A stretch of 64,000 nt of DNA, from assembly GCA_965217565.1 (NCBI GenBank), contig CBDCIS010000012.1:1-64000 (forward strand). Direction: 5' to 3'. Of the stretch, positions 8,605 through 17,208 are shown in pieces. Position numbers and translations under genes: made by a program. The DNA is from CBDCIS01 sp965217565 (lineage in GTDB: Bacteria > Chloroflexota > Dehalococcoidia > Lucifugimonadales > CATOSD01). Position 1 is the first letter of the stretch, and each line of letters begins with the position of its first letter. The notes beneath the pieces are model-generated. The model was not told where the DNA came from. It was given only the letters and a program-made list of their open reading frames with translations, and made no database searches.

Positions 8605-9171
8605 CTACTCCTCGCGCAGCTTGGCTGCCATGCGCATCATGGCCCCGGCCGTGTCGCCGATATAGACCTCCGGCAGCTCGTCGCCGTGGGTTACCTTCAG
8701 GCAGACGAACACCGGCCCCCTGGCCTTCATAATCTCCGGCAGTTCGTTGACCAGGTCTTCCAGGTTGTCCAACTGGTAGCTCTCCCTGAACCCCGCGTCC
8801 TTCGCCATCGCGGCGAGGTCGAACCTGCCCGCGCCGGGCACCGGCTGCCCGCCCGTGGTGAAGTACATGCCGTCCTCGAACACGAAATGCACCAGGTTTT
8901 CCGGCTCCTGGTCCGATATGGTTACCAGGCTGCCGAGGTTCATGAGCAGGCCGCCGTCCCCGTCCAGCACCAGCACCTTCTTGTCGGGGCGGGCAAGCGC
9001 AAGGCCCAGCGCAACCGACGACGCCTTGCCCATAGCTCCGAATATCGGAAGGTCCATGTCTTTGTTGGACGACACGGACTCCCAGTACCTGTTGGGCGTC
9101 ATGGTGCTGACCACGATGGCGTCCTGCCTGTCGTCGTTTATAGCCTTGATGGCGTCTAGCGAATGAATCAC
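8605..9171 (-). CDS. ThDP-binding decarboxylase beta subunit (sulfo-/phosphonopyruvate type)
   Basis: The 188-residue protein corresponds to the C-terminal diphosphate-binding domain of thiamine-diphosphate enzymes. It shows GAMGKASSVALGLALARPDKKV followed by the ThDP/Mg motif VLDGDGGLLMNLGSLVTIS. Its size and FVFEDGMYFTTGGQP resemble beta subunits of sulfopyruvate decarboxylase and the equivalent half of phosphonopyruvate decarboxylase. Such enzymes need an alpha subunit that binds the pyrimidine ring, and no alpha gene is present in this window. The gene is first in a two-gene unit with the PHP phosphoesterase. Its substrate is inferred only from family resemblance. Confidence 0.8.
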   Translation of the reverse strand: MIHSLDAIKAINDDRQDAIVVSTMTPNRYWESVSSNKDMDLPIFGAMGKASSVALGLALARPDKKVLVLDGDGGLLMNLGSLVTISDQEPENLVHFVFEDGMYFTTGGQPVPGAGRFDLAAMAKDAGFRESYQLDNLEDLVNELPEIMKARGPVFVCLKVTHGDELPEVYIGDTAGAMMRMAAKLREE

Positions 9172-9870
9172 GGCGCAAATCTCCTGAGTTTTCTAGCGCA
9201 AAGTAGATGGATGTATTCTAGGACGCGAGGCCGTCCATTTCAACCTCGCGGTGGAAGGGGGCAGGGTCTTTCGATTGTTCGTGTGCAGGCGTTGTAAGAT
9301 TCGGGATGTACTCGCTGAGGGCAAAACCCCTGTGGGTGTCTCATTTCGATTCATTTCGACTCATTCCTACTTGGGGTATGTGACGCTGTGAGAGGATTTA
9401 GGGGATGTTTCTGAGTTGGAATGTAGTAGGGTTGCGGTTGTTTGTATAGGAAATGAAACACTCCTCTCTGTGGGTTTCGCGCTGTTGTCAGAATCAGGAA
9501 TTGACGATTGCCGAGCGGCGAGCCCCTGCGGGGGTTTGACGATTCAGGGATTTGGGAATGAGTTTGTCTTCTATACAGGATGTCTATGTGTTCGAGCTGC
9601 TACGTGGCGGCAGCGTGTGCTGAATACGGGCATGGTAGCACTATTGTTCGTGTATGTCAAGGGGATGTTGTCAGAATCAGGGTTTTGCGATTGTGCTTTA
9701 CGACGTGCTATATGAACGTCAGTTGCTTTTGGCAATTGTCGTAGTTCTCGCCCTTTCAATCTTTAGGGGCGTCCCCGCGTACATCAAGAAACACCTGCGC
9801 TGACACGAGTCGTAGGTATTTCCGCTCAACAAGGAGTAGAGTGGGCGCGGGCCTTCGTAGGTTGGTGCGG
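9172..9870. other. long non-coding region with degenerate repeats
   Basis: This stretch of about 700 bases is more AT-rich than its surroundings and holds no credible gene; the open frames lack ribosome sites and family resemblance. TCATTTCG occurs twice in tandem at 9341-9356 and belongs to a dispersed family seen again near 21942 and 62349. The string TTGTCAGAATCAG occurs near 9485 and 9667. The left part must carry the promoter of the ThDP-enzyme gene. Confidence 0.5.
9341..9376 (+). repeat. dispersed TCATTTCG repeat, copy 1
   Basis: Two TCATTTCG units and a third degenerate unit (TCATTCC) are followed by TACTTGGGG. Similar blocks lie at 21942-21977 (TCATTTCG, TCATTTCG, TAGCTGGGG) and 62349-62387 (three GACATT-like units, then TAGCTGGGGCC). 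The order of short units followed by a G-rich tail is shared by all three. Function is unknown. Confidence 0.5.
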
Positions 9871-12710
9871 TTACAGGCGGTGGTTGGAGACGACCGGCTC
9901 GGTGGCGAGCAGGGTGCGGAGTGAGCTGAGGTCCGGCATGCCCAGGATGCGGGATAGACCGTCGTCAAGGGCGCGGCGGGCCGGGCAATTCATCATTGCG
10001 GGCAGACGCTCGAACTCCTCTTCCGCCATTTCGTCGAACAGGTCCGACATTGCCTGAAGCTGCGGCGGGGGAGTTGGGGTATGTCGAGCACCGGCAGTAC
10101 TTCCAGGTCGCCCTTCTTCGTAGCGACCCAACCCCCTTCGGTGCTGGTCCGTTGGGCCAGAATGGTCAACAGGCCCAGAGAGGAATTCAGATAAACCGCC
10201 AGTGCCTTGTCCCAAGCCTGTTTGGATGTCTTGATTGGCCACCAAACGTTAGACAAGATCGGAGTACCAACGAACATCGCTACAATTCTAGCGGTGTTCA
10301 ACCGAAGACGTTCAGAGATTAGTAGGTGGCTCGACTGCTGCCACAGATGGTCTCCATAGCCAGGCCGCTGCCCACCCCTTGGATTACTCAGTGGGGACAA
10401 ATAGATGTCGGGGGAACAGATTAGGGTCTTACGCTGTTCTGAATCGTGTCCTTGAACCATTGGATATGCCGTAACAGAAGTGGTCCTGTCGAACCCATCA
10501 ACGAGCCTACGCCGGTCTGGGCCCACCTGACCAAGTTCACCAAGCTGGCAGAGTGGAATCTTGACCCCAATGCGAGGATGTTCGCCCGGAACCCAAACTT
10601 CCCCGTTGTCAAGCAGCATGAGCCCGGCGCGAATCAGGTCGGCGCGGGCGAACTGCACTCCCGGCCACTTCTTGCCCTTGAACGCCAATTCCGGAATCGA
10701 CAACACTTCGCCCACGTGACGCCCGTCCACCTCAAGCAATGCCGTGCCGTTGCCTTCATACTCGGCCGGGGATGTGGCGGTGATGGCCTGCGCGACACGG
10801 TGAGCATCCAGCACTCCGTCCGGGTTCTGCCACAGATTGACGAATGTGGTGCGGTGTAAGGACGATTCGCCGTTGACCGGGCGGCGCGTGGCGATGAGCA
10901 GGGCTTCCGATAGGTCGGTGCTGTCCGAGAAGTTCCACCTCAGCGGGTCGTGAGACGAGATGACCATATCGAGGTTGAAGTCCCGCTCGATTAGAGCGCG
11001 CGTTTGTGCCCAGGACGGCCCAGTGCACACCGTTGCGGGCAGCACCAGCGCCAACCTGCCCTCGCCCGGCCTCAGCTTGGGCGCGGCAGCCGCGACGAAT
11101 GCGGCCCCGAGTCCGGCGGTGGCCGACGCATGGCGGGACTTCAGACGGCGGGAAAGCTCGGACTGAAGCTTGCGCCGTTCCTCCGCCGGCAAGCTGCCGA
11201 ACAGCAGGTTGCCGCCCACCGAGCGGGTGAACGGCGGGTTCATGATTGCCAGGTCCAAGTCTGGCAACACGGCGGTGACGCCCTCTTCGGCGCCCCGCGA
11301 ACCCTCACCGGACACTCTCGCCGCATCCCTGGTCGCTACGCCCGTACTGTTAGAGGACAGGGCGAATTGGACCCCCGCCTCGCTCTCCCCCAGGAAGTCG
11401 AGGGAGCCGAGAGACACGTTTGAGCCTTCTACTCCCAGCGGCATCACGTACAGGTTCATTCGGTCGAACTGAATGTCGGGATTGAGCATGGCCAAGCTGG
11501 TGGTGGCGAAGTGGACGGCGGACAACTGCACGTCGTAGCCGTGCAATGCCAGTTCGACCATCGCCTTGTGCAAGCTGGGAGCGTCCTGTCCTCCCGCGTC
11601 CGTATGGAGGCGTTCTGCCTCGGCCGCCACCGCCATCAGCAGAGTTCCCGTACCGCAGGCGAGGTCGGCCACGTTAAGCGACGCGGGAAACTCGTGGTCG
11701 CTCCAGTTCACGCCCTCCGGCCAGTTGTGAAACACAAGGCGCGACAGCAGCGTAGCAGCCGGCACCGACGTGTAGTAAGCGCCGGTGAACTTCGCGTCGG
11801 TCAACAGCGTGTGGAACAGCCGACCGGACAGATCGTGCCCTTCGAGCCGACGCGTGTCTTCCATCGCCTTGACGAGATGATTTATGACCGGATCCTGAAC
11901 GTCGTCCGGTCCGTCGCCAAGAACGCGCAATATCTCGACGGCCAGTTCGAACACCGGAACGTAGTCAATGTCGTCGCAGATGTCTCTCCATACCTGGCGC
12001 AGCCCTGAGATGCCCTGGTTTAGCGATTCGCGCACTGTCGGAACGTCTTCATTGGCGGCCGCCAGGCGATCTTGAAAGGCCAGAGCGTTGAAGAGAACCA
12101 GGCACCCGATACGGAGCGCGGCGGCGCGGTCGTTTTCTTTGTCGGTGTTGGCGATGATGTCGGCGATTCGGCGGGATATTCGGGCGTGCTTGCTGGCTTG
12201 CATCGCCGCTTGCTCCAGCGCATACCCTACCGCGCCGGCGGCCGCGGTCACACGGTCTATACCTTCCAACTCCAACGGCAGAGTTCGCAGATTGTCGGCA
12301 ATCTCCGCAACCGAGCCGGTCCGGGCGAGACGCTCAGCTACCGGTTTGCCGCGCGCGCCATGCACCCACCAGCGGAGGTCGTTTGCGGACTCGAGGGCGG
12401 CTTGCGTGTCCTCCTGTTGTCGGAGCCTTGCGGGGTAGAGAACACCGACTACGCCAAGCGCATCTGGGAAAGCGGTCAATCGTTCGTCGAGCTGGCTTTC
12501 CAGCAGGCTGCCCGATTCCTCCCACTTGCACTCCAGGATAACCAGGTCGCCGCTACGCAAATCGGCCCGCACGTCCGGGGCCCCCTCGCGGCTGCGCCGC
12601 TCGGCCCTTGCGGATATTCCCCTGTTGCGCAGCAACTGCGCCAGGTGGACGTTGACGCCCTCTTCGCGGACATTTTCGGAACCCTTACGACTGGCCCTCA
12701 TTCCCATCAC
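9871..12710 (-). CDS. one-polypeptide restriction-modification enzyme (type IIG-like), frameshifted near the C-terminus
   Basis: The protein appears to combine nuclease, methyltransferase and target recognition. Near the N-terminus GAPDVRADL and VILECKWEE give a PD-(D/E)xK pattern (Asp46, Glu60, Lys62). A helical linker follows. The amino-methyltransferase part has motif I NVADLACGTGTLLMAVAAEAE and motif IV IMNPPFTRS, typical of adenine-N6 enzymes. The C-terminal third should recognise DNA. Near 10070 a run of five C breaks the frame; one more C would continue it as PPPQLQAMSDLFDEMAEEEFERLP to a stop at 9871, giving about 950 residues. As written, the frame ends at 9993. Its GTG start overlaps the ubiX stop by 4 bases; an ATG at 12707 is an alternative. 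Confidence 0.85.
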
Positions 12711-13384
12711 CGCCGGTCGCGAATCCTATCTGCCTCCCTACCTCCCATACTCCCCGGCCCCTCATACCGCATGTGCGGCGGCAGGGCGTCCGTTACGCCC
12801 AGCGCGGTAAGAGCGCGCTGCGCTACGAAGTCCACCACGTCTTCGATGGTCTGCGGTCTCAGGTAGAAGGCAGGCTCCGGCGGCAGGATAGTCACCCCAA
12901 GCCGAGCCAGCGAGGCCATGTTCTCCAGGTGAATGGCGTTGAGCGGGGACTCGCGGGGAACCACAACGAGCTTTCTGCCCTCTTTGAGGCACACGTCGGC
13001 GGCGCGGCGCACCAGGTTGTCCGCCAGCCCATGCGAGATCGCGGCCAGCGTCGCCATGCTGCACGGGACCACCACCATCCCACGTGTGGGAAACGTCCCG
13101 CTGGCGATTGGCGCTTTCAGGTCTCCGACCGGATAGTAGGTGAAGTCGCCGCTGTCGTTCCACCGCTCGAGAGCCGCGCCAAACGACTCCTCTATCTCCT
13201 CTTGCCACACCATCCGAGCAGCCGCCGACGCGGTAGCCACCACCGGCACGTCCAGCGCCAGAAGCTGTTCGATGACGCCGCCAGCCAGAGCGGAGCCGCT
13301 TGCGCCGGTGATGCCAACGACGACGGGGTGATTGGTCTTGTGTTGGGACACTTGCGCGCTCCTGAGCCCAAATTGGGCAACCAC
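12707..13384 (-). CDS. ubiX: flavin prenyltransferase UbiX
   Basis: UbiX prenylates FMN to make the prFMN cofactor that UbiD-type decarboxylases need. The protein shows VVVGITGASGSALAGGVIEQL at the N-terminus, SGTFPTRGMVVVPCSMATLAAISHGLADNLVRRAADV in the middle and RKLVVVPRESPLNAIHLENM, all typical. The longest frame begins inside an intergenic palindrome (13375-13403), so a GTG at 13351 (VSQHKTNHPVVVG) is a more likely start. The gene lies downstream of ubiD and ubiA on the same strand, and its stop overlaps the start of the restriction-modification gene. The C-terminal 20 residues, rich in Arg and Gly, look like a loose extension. Confidence 0.93.
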   Translation of the reverse strand: MVAQFGLRSAQVSQHKTNHPVVVGITGASGSALAGGVIEQLLALDVPVVATASAAARMVWQEEIEESFGAALERWNDSGDFTYYPVGDLKAPIASGTFPTRGMVVVPCSMATLAAISHGLADNLVRRAADVCLKEGRKLVVVPRESPLNAIHLENMASLARLGVTILPPEPAFYLRPQTIEDVVDFVAQRALTALGVTDALPPHMRYEGPGSMGGREADRIRDRR

Positions 13385-13403
13385 AAGGGATTGCCCCTAC
13401 GGG
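13375..13403. repeat. short palindromic intergenic repeat, copy 2
   Basis: GGGCAACCACAAGGGATTGC followed by CCCTACGG forms a stem through GGGCAA and TTGCCC. This is the clearest of three copies in the window (others at 7906-7931 and 28199-28225). It sits between ubiA and ubiX, where it may act as an mRNA hairpin. Confidence 0.7.
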
Positions 13404-13462
13404 ACCCGGACGGGGTTGTTCGAGACCAACCCCGTCACCGCAAACTATTATACTCTCGCTGC

Positions 13463-14353
13463 CTACTCTATCAACAGCGCGATTAGGGTTCCCACGAATA
13501 TAGATGTTGACACGTAGGCGTTTATGCGGAAGAAGGCCATCCCAAAGCGCGACATGTCGCCGGGCGAAACCAGCGTGTGTTTGTAAAGCAGTAAGCTCGA
13601 GGCTATGACGCAGCCGGCGTAGTAGGGCCAGTTCAAGCCTATCCACGCGCCCAGCGCGAGCATACACGAAACGGCCAGCAGGTCGAGGATGCGCGCCCAC
13701 CGGAATGCGCCCACAACGCCGAACTTGCGCGCCACGGAGTGCAGCCCGGCTTTCAGGTAGAAGCCGCGGTCCTGGGTGTGGTAGAGGATGTCGAAGCTGC
13801 CCGCCCACATCGCAACGGACAGCGACAGCAGAAACGGCTGCCATCCAAACGAGCCGGTAACGCCGATCCACGCGGCTGAGGGCGCGATCGCCAGTGCCCA
13901 GCCCAGCAGCAGGTTGGCCGCCCAGGTGAACCGCTTGGCGTATGGGTAGAAGACCAGGTATGCGATAGCGACCGGCACCAGCGCCAACGCCAGCGTGTTC
14001 AACCGCCACGCCGCGACGAAGAACACCGCGAGCGCGACCATCGTCAGCGCGACCATGTCCACGACCTTCAGCTTGCCGCTCGGCAGATGGCGATCGGCGT
14101 TGCGCGGATTGCGCGCGTCTATGTGCCGGTCGATGATGCGGTTGGCGGACATGCCCACGGTTCTCGCTCCCACCATGGCCACCGTAATCCAGATGAACTG
14201 GTGCCACGTCGGAAGCCCATGCGCCGCCATGACCATGCCTGTGTAGGCGAAGGGAAGGGCGAAGAGGCTCTCCTGGAAATTAATTGCACCGAGAAACAGC
14301 GAGGTCTTGCGGACAGCGGAAAGCGCGGGCGTCAAATGCCGTACTCCCGCCAT
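13463..14353 (-). CDS. UbiA-family polyprenyltransferase (menaquinone synthesis)
   Basis: This membrane enzyme attaches a polyprenyl chain to an aromatic acid. It has about eight membrane helices. The first Asp-rich site is SANRIIDRHIDARNPRNADR and the second DILYHTQDRGFYLKAGLHSV. The ATG at 14353 (MAGVRHLTPALSAVRK) overlaps the ubiD 3' end by about 20 bases; the 18 codons before it in the open frame are ubiD sequence read in another phase. With UbiD and UbiX alongside, the set fits the late prenylation and decarboxylation steps of the futalosine menaquinone pathway (mqnP-like). The heme or ubiquinone side of the family is less likely in this setting. Confidence 0.9.
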   Translation of the reverse strand: MAGVRHLTPALSAVRKTSLFLGAINFQESLFALPFAYTGMVMAAHGLPTWHQFIWITVAMVGARTVGMSANRIIDRHIDARNPRNADRHLPSGKLKVVDMVALTMVALAVFFVAAWRLNTLALALVPVAIAYLVFYPYAKRFTWAANLLLGWALAIAPSAAWIGVTGSFGWQPFLLSLSVAMWAGSFDILYHTQDRGFYLKAGLHSVARKFGVVGAFRWARILDLLAVSCMLALGAWIGLNWPYYAGCVIASSLLLYKHTLVSPGDMSRFGMAFFRINAYVSTSIFVGTLIALLIE

Positions 14354-15786
14354 TTGTCGTCCACCAGCCGCTTGATCTCCTCGCTCATCACGATGTCCGG
14401 GGGCCATTCTCGCGTCCTGCCGTCCATCGGCCCTTTGGCCGTGGCGTCGATGCCCATCTTGCTGCCGAACCTTGGGACGGCGGAAGCGTGGTCGAGGTCG
14501 TCGATCGGCCCTTCGGCGAAGGTAACGTCACGAGCGGGGTCGATGTTGGCCCCGACGCGCCAGGCCACTTCCGAGAGGTCCTGCACGTCAACGAAGTCAT
14601 CAACGACGATTATGGTCTTGACCAGCATCATCAGGCCGATGCCCCATAGCGCGTGCATCACCTTTTGCGCATGGCCGGGATACTGCTTCTTGATGGACAC
14701 TATCACGAAGTTCTGGAAGATGCCCTCGGCGGGCATGTTCATGTCCGCCACCTCCGGCAGCGCCAACTGGAGGGCAGGCAGCATAACGCGCTCGCTGGCC
14801 TTGCCCATGAAGAAGTCCTCGGTGGGCGGTCTGCCCACCATGGTGGTGAGGTAGATGGGATTGCGCCTGTGGGTGATGGCCGTAACGTGCATCACTGGGT
14901 AGTCTTCCGCGGGGGAGTAGTAGCCTGTGTGATCGCCAAACGGGCCCTCCGGGCGGAGTTCGCCCGGCACGAGATAGCCTTCGAGGACGTATTCGGCCTG
15001 CGCGGGAACTTCCAGGTCGATGGTCTTGCACTTCACCATCTCAACCGCCTCGCCGCGAATCAGACCGGCGACGCCAATCTCGTCCATGTCGGGCGGCAGC
15101 GGCATGGAGCCCGACCAGATGGTCGTCGGGTCGCCGCCGAGCGCGACCGCGACGTCGAGCCGCTCGCGTTTGGCGGCCTCGCCGGCCCTATAGTGCGCCG
15201 CCCCCACCTTGTGGGTCTGCCAGTGCAGGCCGGCGGTGCGCGCGTCGTAAATCTGCATCCGGTAGGTACCGACGTTGCGACGCCCTGAGTCCGGGTCGCG
15301 GGTGATGACAAGCGGAAGAGTGATGAATCGTCCCGCGTCCATCGGCCAGCACTTGAGCGCGGGCAGGATGTTCAGGTCAACGTCTTCACCGGTCAGCGTC
15401 ACATCCTGGCACGGAGCGCGCCTCACCAGCTTGGGCTGCGTTCTCGCCACGCCGACCAGCTCTCCCAGCGTGCGCGCCCTGGGAATCAACCCGGAGGGCG
15501 GCCCCTGGGCCAGCGCCAGCAGCCGGCGAACTCTTTCGGTGATTTCGTCGATGCGTTCCACGCCCAGCGCCCAGCCCATGCGCCGGTGAGTCCCGAAGAT
15601 GTTGATGAGCAGCGGAACGTCGTACCCAACGACGTTCTCGAAAAGCAGCGCCGGGCCGCCCGACTTTATGACCCTGTCGGTAATCTCGGTAATCTCAAGT
15701 TCACAGTCAACGGGCGTTCTGACGCGCTTGAGTTCTCCCTTAGACTCGAGGAAGCTGACGAACTCTCGCAAGTCCTTGAAACGCAT
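14332..15786 (-). CDS. UbiD-family prFMN-dependent decarboxylase
   Basis: The 484-residue protein is a member of the UbiD family, which decarboxylates aromatic or unsaturated acids with prenylated FMN. It begins FKDLREFVSFLESKGELKRV and has CWPMDAGRFITLPLVITRDP, TYRMQIYDARTAGLHWQ and the active-site region ELRPEGPFGDHTGYYSP. The C-terminal part ends in a typical DDKWREYGI. Its gene starts 7 bases after the upstream fusion gene and overlaps ubiA. Together with ubiA and ubiX it probably decarboxylates the prenylated dihydroxynaphthoate precursor in menaquinone synthesis. That assignment rests on context. Confidence 0.93.
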   Translation of the reverse strand: MRFKDLREFVSFLESKGELKRVRTPVDCELEITEITDRVIKSGGPALLFENVVGYDVPLLINIFGTHRRMGWALGVERIDEITERVRRLLALAQGPPSGLIPRARTLGELVGVARTQPKLVRRAPCQDVTLTGEDVDLNILPALKCWPMDAGRFITLPLVITRDPDSGRRNVGTYRMQIYDARTAGLHWQTHKVGAAHYRAGEAAKRERLDVAVALGGDPTTIWSGSMPLPPDMDEIGVAGLIRGEAVEMVKCKTIDLEVPAQAEYVLEGYLVPGELRPEGPFGDHTGYYSPAEDYPVMHVTAITHRRNPIYLTTMVGRPPTEDFFMGKASERVMLPALQLALPEVADMNMPAEGIFQNFVIVSIKKQYPGHAQKVMHALWGIGLMMLVKTIIVVDDFVDVQDLSEVAWRVGANIDPARDVTFAEGPIDDLDHASAVPRFGSKMGIDATAKGPMDGRTREWPPDIVMSEEIKRLVDDKWREYGI

Positions 15787-15793
15787 CTCTATG

Positions 15794-16957
15794 TCACAGC
15801 CCCTGTGCGGCTACGCGAAGCTCTGTCGAGGACAGGTCGCAGCGGAACGCAGACCCTGGTATAGCATCGAAAAGGCCCTCGAACCCCTTGGGAATCGCCA
15901 CATCGTCAAGCGTGCGGAACGCATCGCCGTCCGCGCGGCCCGCAACCAGGAAGCGGCAGCCCTGCCTGCGTATGTCCTCGAGAGCGGCAATCATGTTGGA
16001 CACGTTCCCGTCGTAGTACCTGGGATCGACCAGGCGCGTGGCGGTGTCCCAGCCTATGACGAAGGCGCAGCCTGGGAAGAGCGCGGCCTTCCGGTAGAAC
16101 ACCAACGCCTGTGTGACGACAACCCGCCGGCGGCCGGCGAACTGCGCCACTCTCCGGCGAATCTCTTGCTCTGCCAGCGGCGGCTTGTCCACGTTGGTTA
16201 TGGAAAGCTCGAAGGAAACCTCGGCGCCGAGCATCCCGGACGCCACCGCCGCCAGCCGTTCGTGACCCTCGTGCAGGGGATTGAAGGAGCCGGGTAGCAG
16301 CCCGCCGCTGAAGGCCGCGTCCGCCGCCATCGCGCCGTCAGGGTGAACGACGGCGGAGTCCACGTGGCCGGCTATCAACGCCCTGATCGGGTCGTCATAG
16401 CGGACGCTTTCGACCTCGATTCGCTCTCGGCTGTCCAGCCCAAGCTCCAGGTCGAACTTCACCCCGCTGGCCTCCGCCAGGGCGCTAAGCAGCAGCTTGC
16501 TGGCGACGGCGTCCTCCCCGGCGCGATCGCGCAGACCCTTCACGAACTCCAGGCTGTAGGCGGTCGCGCCGCCGCCGTTCCAGAAGGCTACGTGGCAGCG
16601 ATGCTCGCCGCGCTTGACGCGGTCCGTCGCTATGGTCGCGGTGCACGCCACGCCAACCACAGGCGCGTCACCCTCGCGCAGACGAAGCGCCTGCCGGTAC
16701 GCGGCGCGCGCCATGTCCCGCGCCGTCCGCGCCGCCACGGACTGCTCAGGCGCATAGCCCAAGAGCTCGGCCATAGACGCGGGCGAATAGGGCACAAGCA
16801 AGCTGAGCACCGTCCGCGACGCGCCCGCGACCCCGAGCAGCCATGAGATTGCCTGCGTTCCCGCTCCCGCCACGGCCATCACTGCCATCGTAGAAGAGCC
16901 GTGAAGCCGCTCGACCAGTCGGCGTATTTCGTCATCTATACCGGTATGCCCAGCCAT
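15794..16957 (-). CDS. CinA/PncC-like domain fused to a NadD-like nucleotidyltransferase
   Basis: The 387-residue protein has two domains. Residues 1-165 resemble the CinA C-terminal domain, which as PncC deamidates nicotinamide mononucleotide (GAGTQAISWLLGVAGASRTVLSLLVPYS). Residues 220-387 are an adenylyl/cytidylyltransferase fold with GGLLPGSFNPLHEGHERL, carrying the GxFxPxHxGH nucleotide site, and SSTELR near the end. The pairing suggests NAD salvage: NMN to nicotinate mononucleotide, then adenylylation. Similar two-domain proteins are known in plants, as far as I recall. The gene heads the menaquinone-type operon with 7 bases to ubiD. The two activities are inferred from motifs. Confidence 0.8.
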   Translation of the reverse strand: MAGHTGIDDEIRRLVERLHGSSTMAVMAVAGAGTQAISWLLGVAGASRTVLSLLVPYSPASMAELLGYAPEQSVAARTARDMARAAYRQALRLREGDAPVVGVACTATIATDRVKRGEHRCHVAFWNGGGATAYSLEFVKGLRDRAGEDAVASKLLLSALAEASGVKFDLELGLDSRERIEVESVRYDDPIRALIAGHVDSAVVHPDGAMAADAAFSGGLLPGSFNPLHEGHERLAAVASGMLGAEVSFELSITNVDKPPLAEQEIRRRVAQFAGRRRVVVTQALVFYRKAALFPGCAFVIGWDTATRLVDPRYYDGNVSNMIAALEDIRRQGCRFLVAGRADGDAFRTLDDVAIPKGFEGLFDAIPGSAFRCDLSSTELRVAAQGL

Positions 16958-17208
16958 AAACCACGCCTACATGAGATACCGCAAAAGTGGAAGCAATAAC
17001 GCCGATAACTATAAGGCCGCGCCCAAACATCCGCAACAATGCAGGCGGCAGATGGGAGCTTGTCGGTTTTGTAGAATTGACTTGGACGTAACCTCGGCCC
17101 GACCACACTGACATAATGACACACTAACCTACTCGCCAATCCTCTGGATTTATTCGCGGAAAGTGGGTATCATTTCTTCCACACTATAGCTATGGAGGAA
17201 ATCGAACA

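Noticed and set aside
7871..9178. 435-codon minus-strand frame across the PHP and ThDP genes
   Set aside because: It is the same strand in another phase, rich in Arg and Gly, and has none of the motifs seen in the two real frames.
9416..9715. 99-codon plus-strand frame in the AT-richer intergenic region
   Set aside because: No ribosome site, no resemblance, and it runs across repeated strings such as TTGTCAGAATCAG.
12762..14207. 481-codon minus-strand frame over ubiX and ubiA
   Set aside because: Off-phase reading of the two real genes with biased composition.
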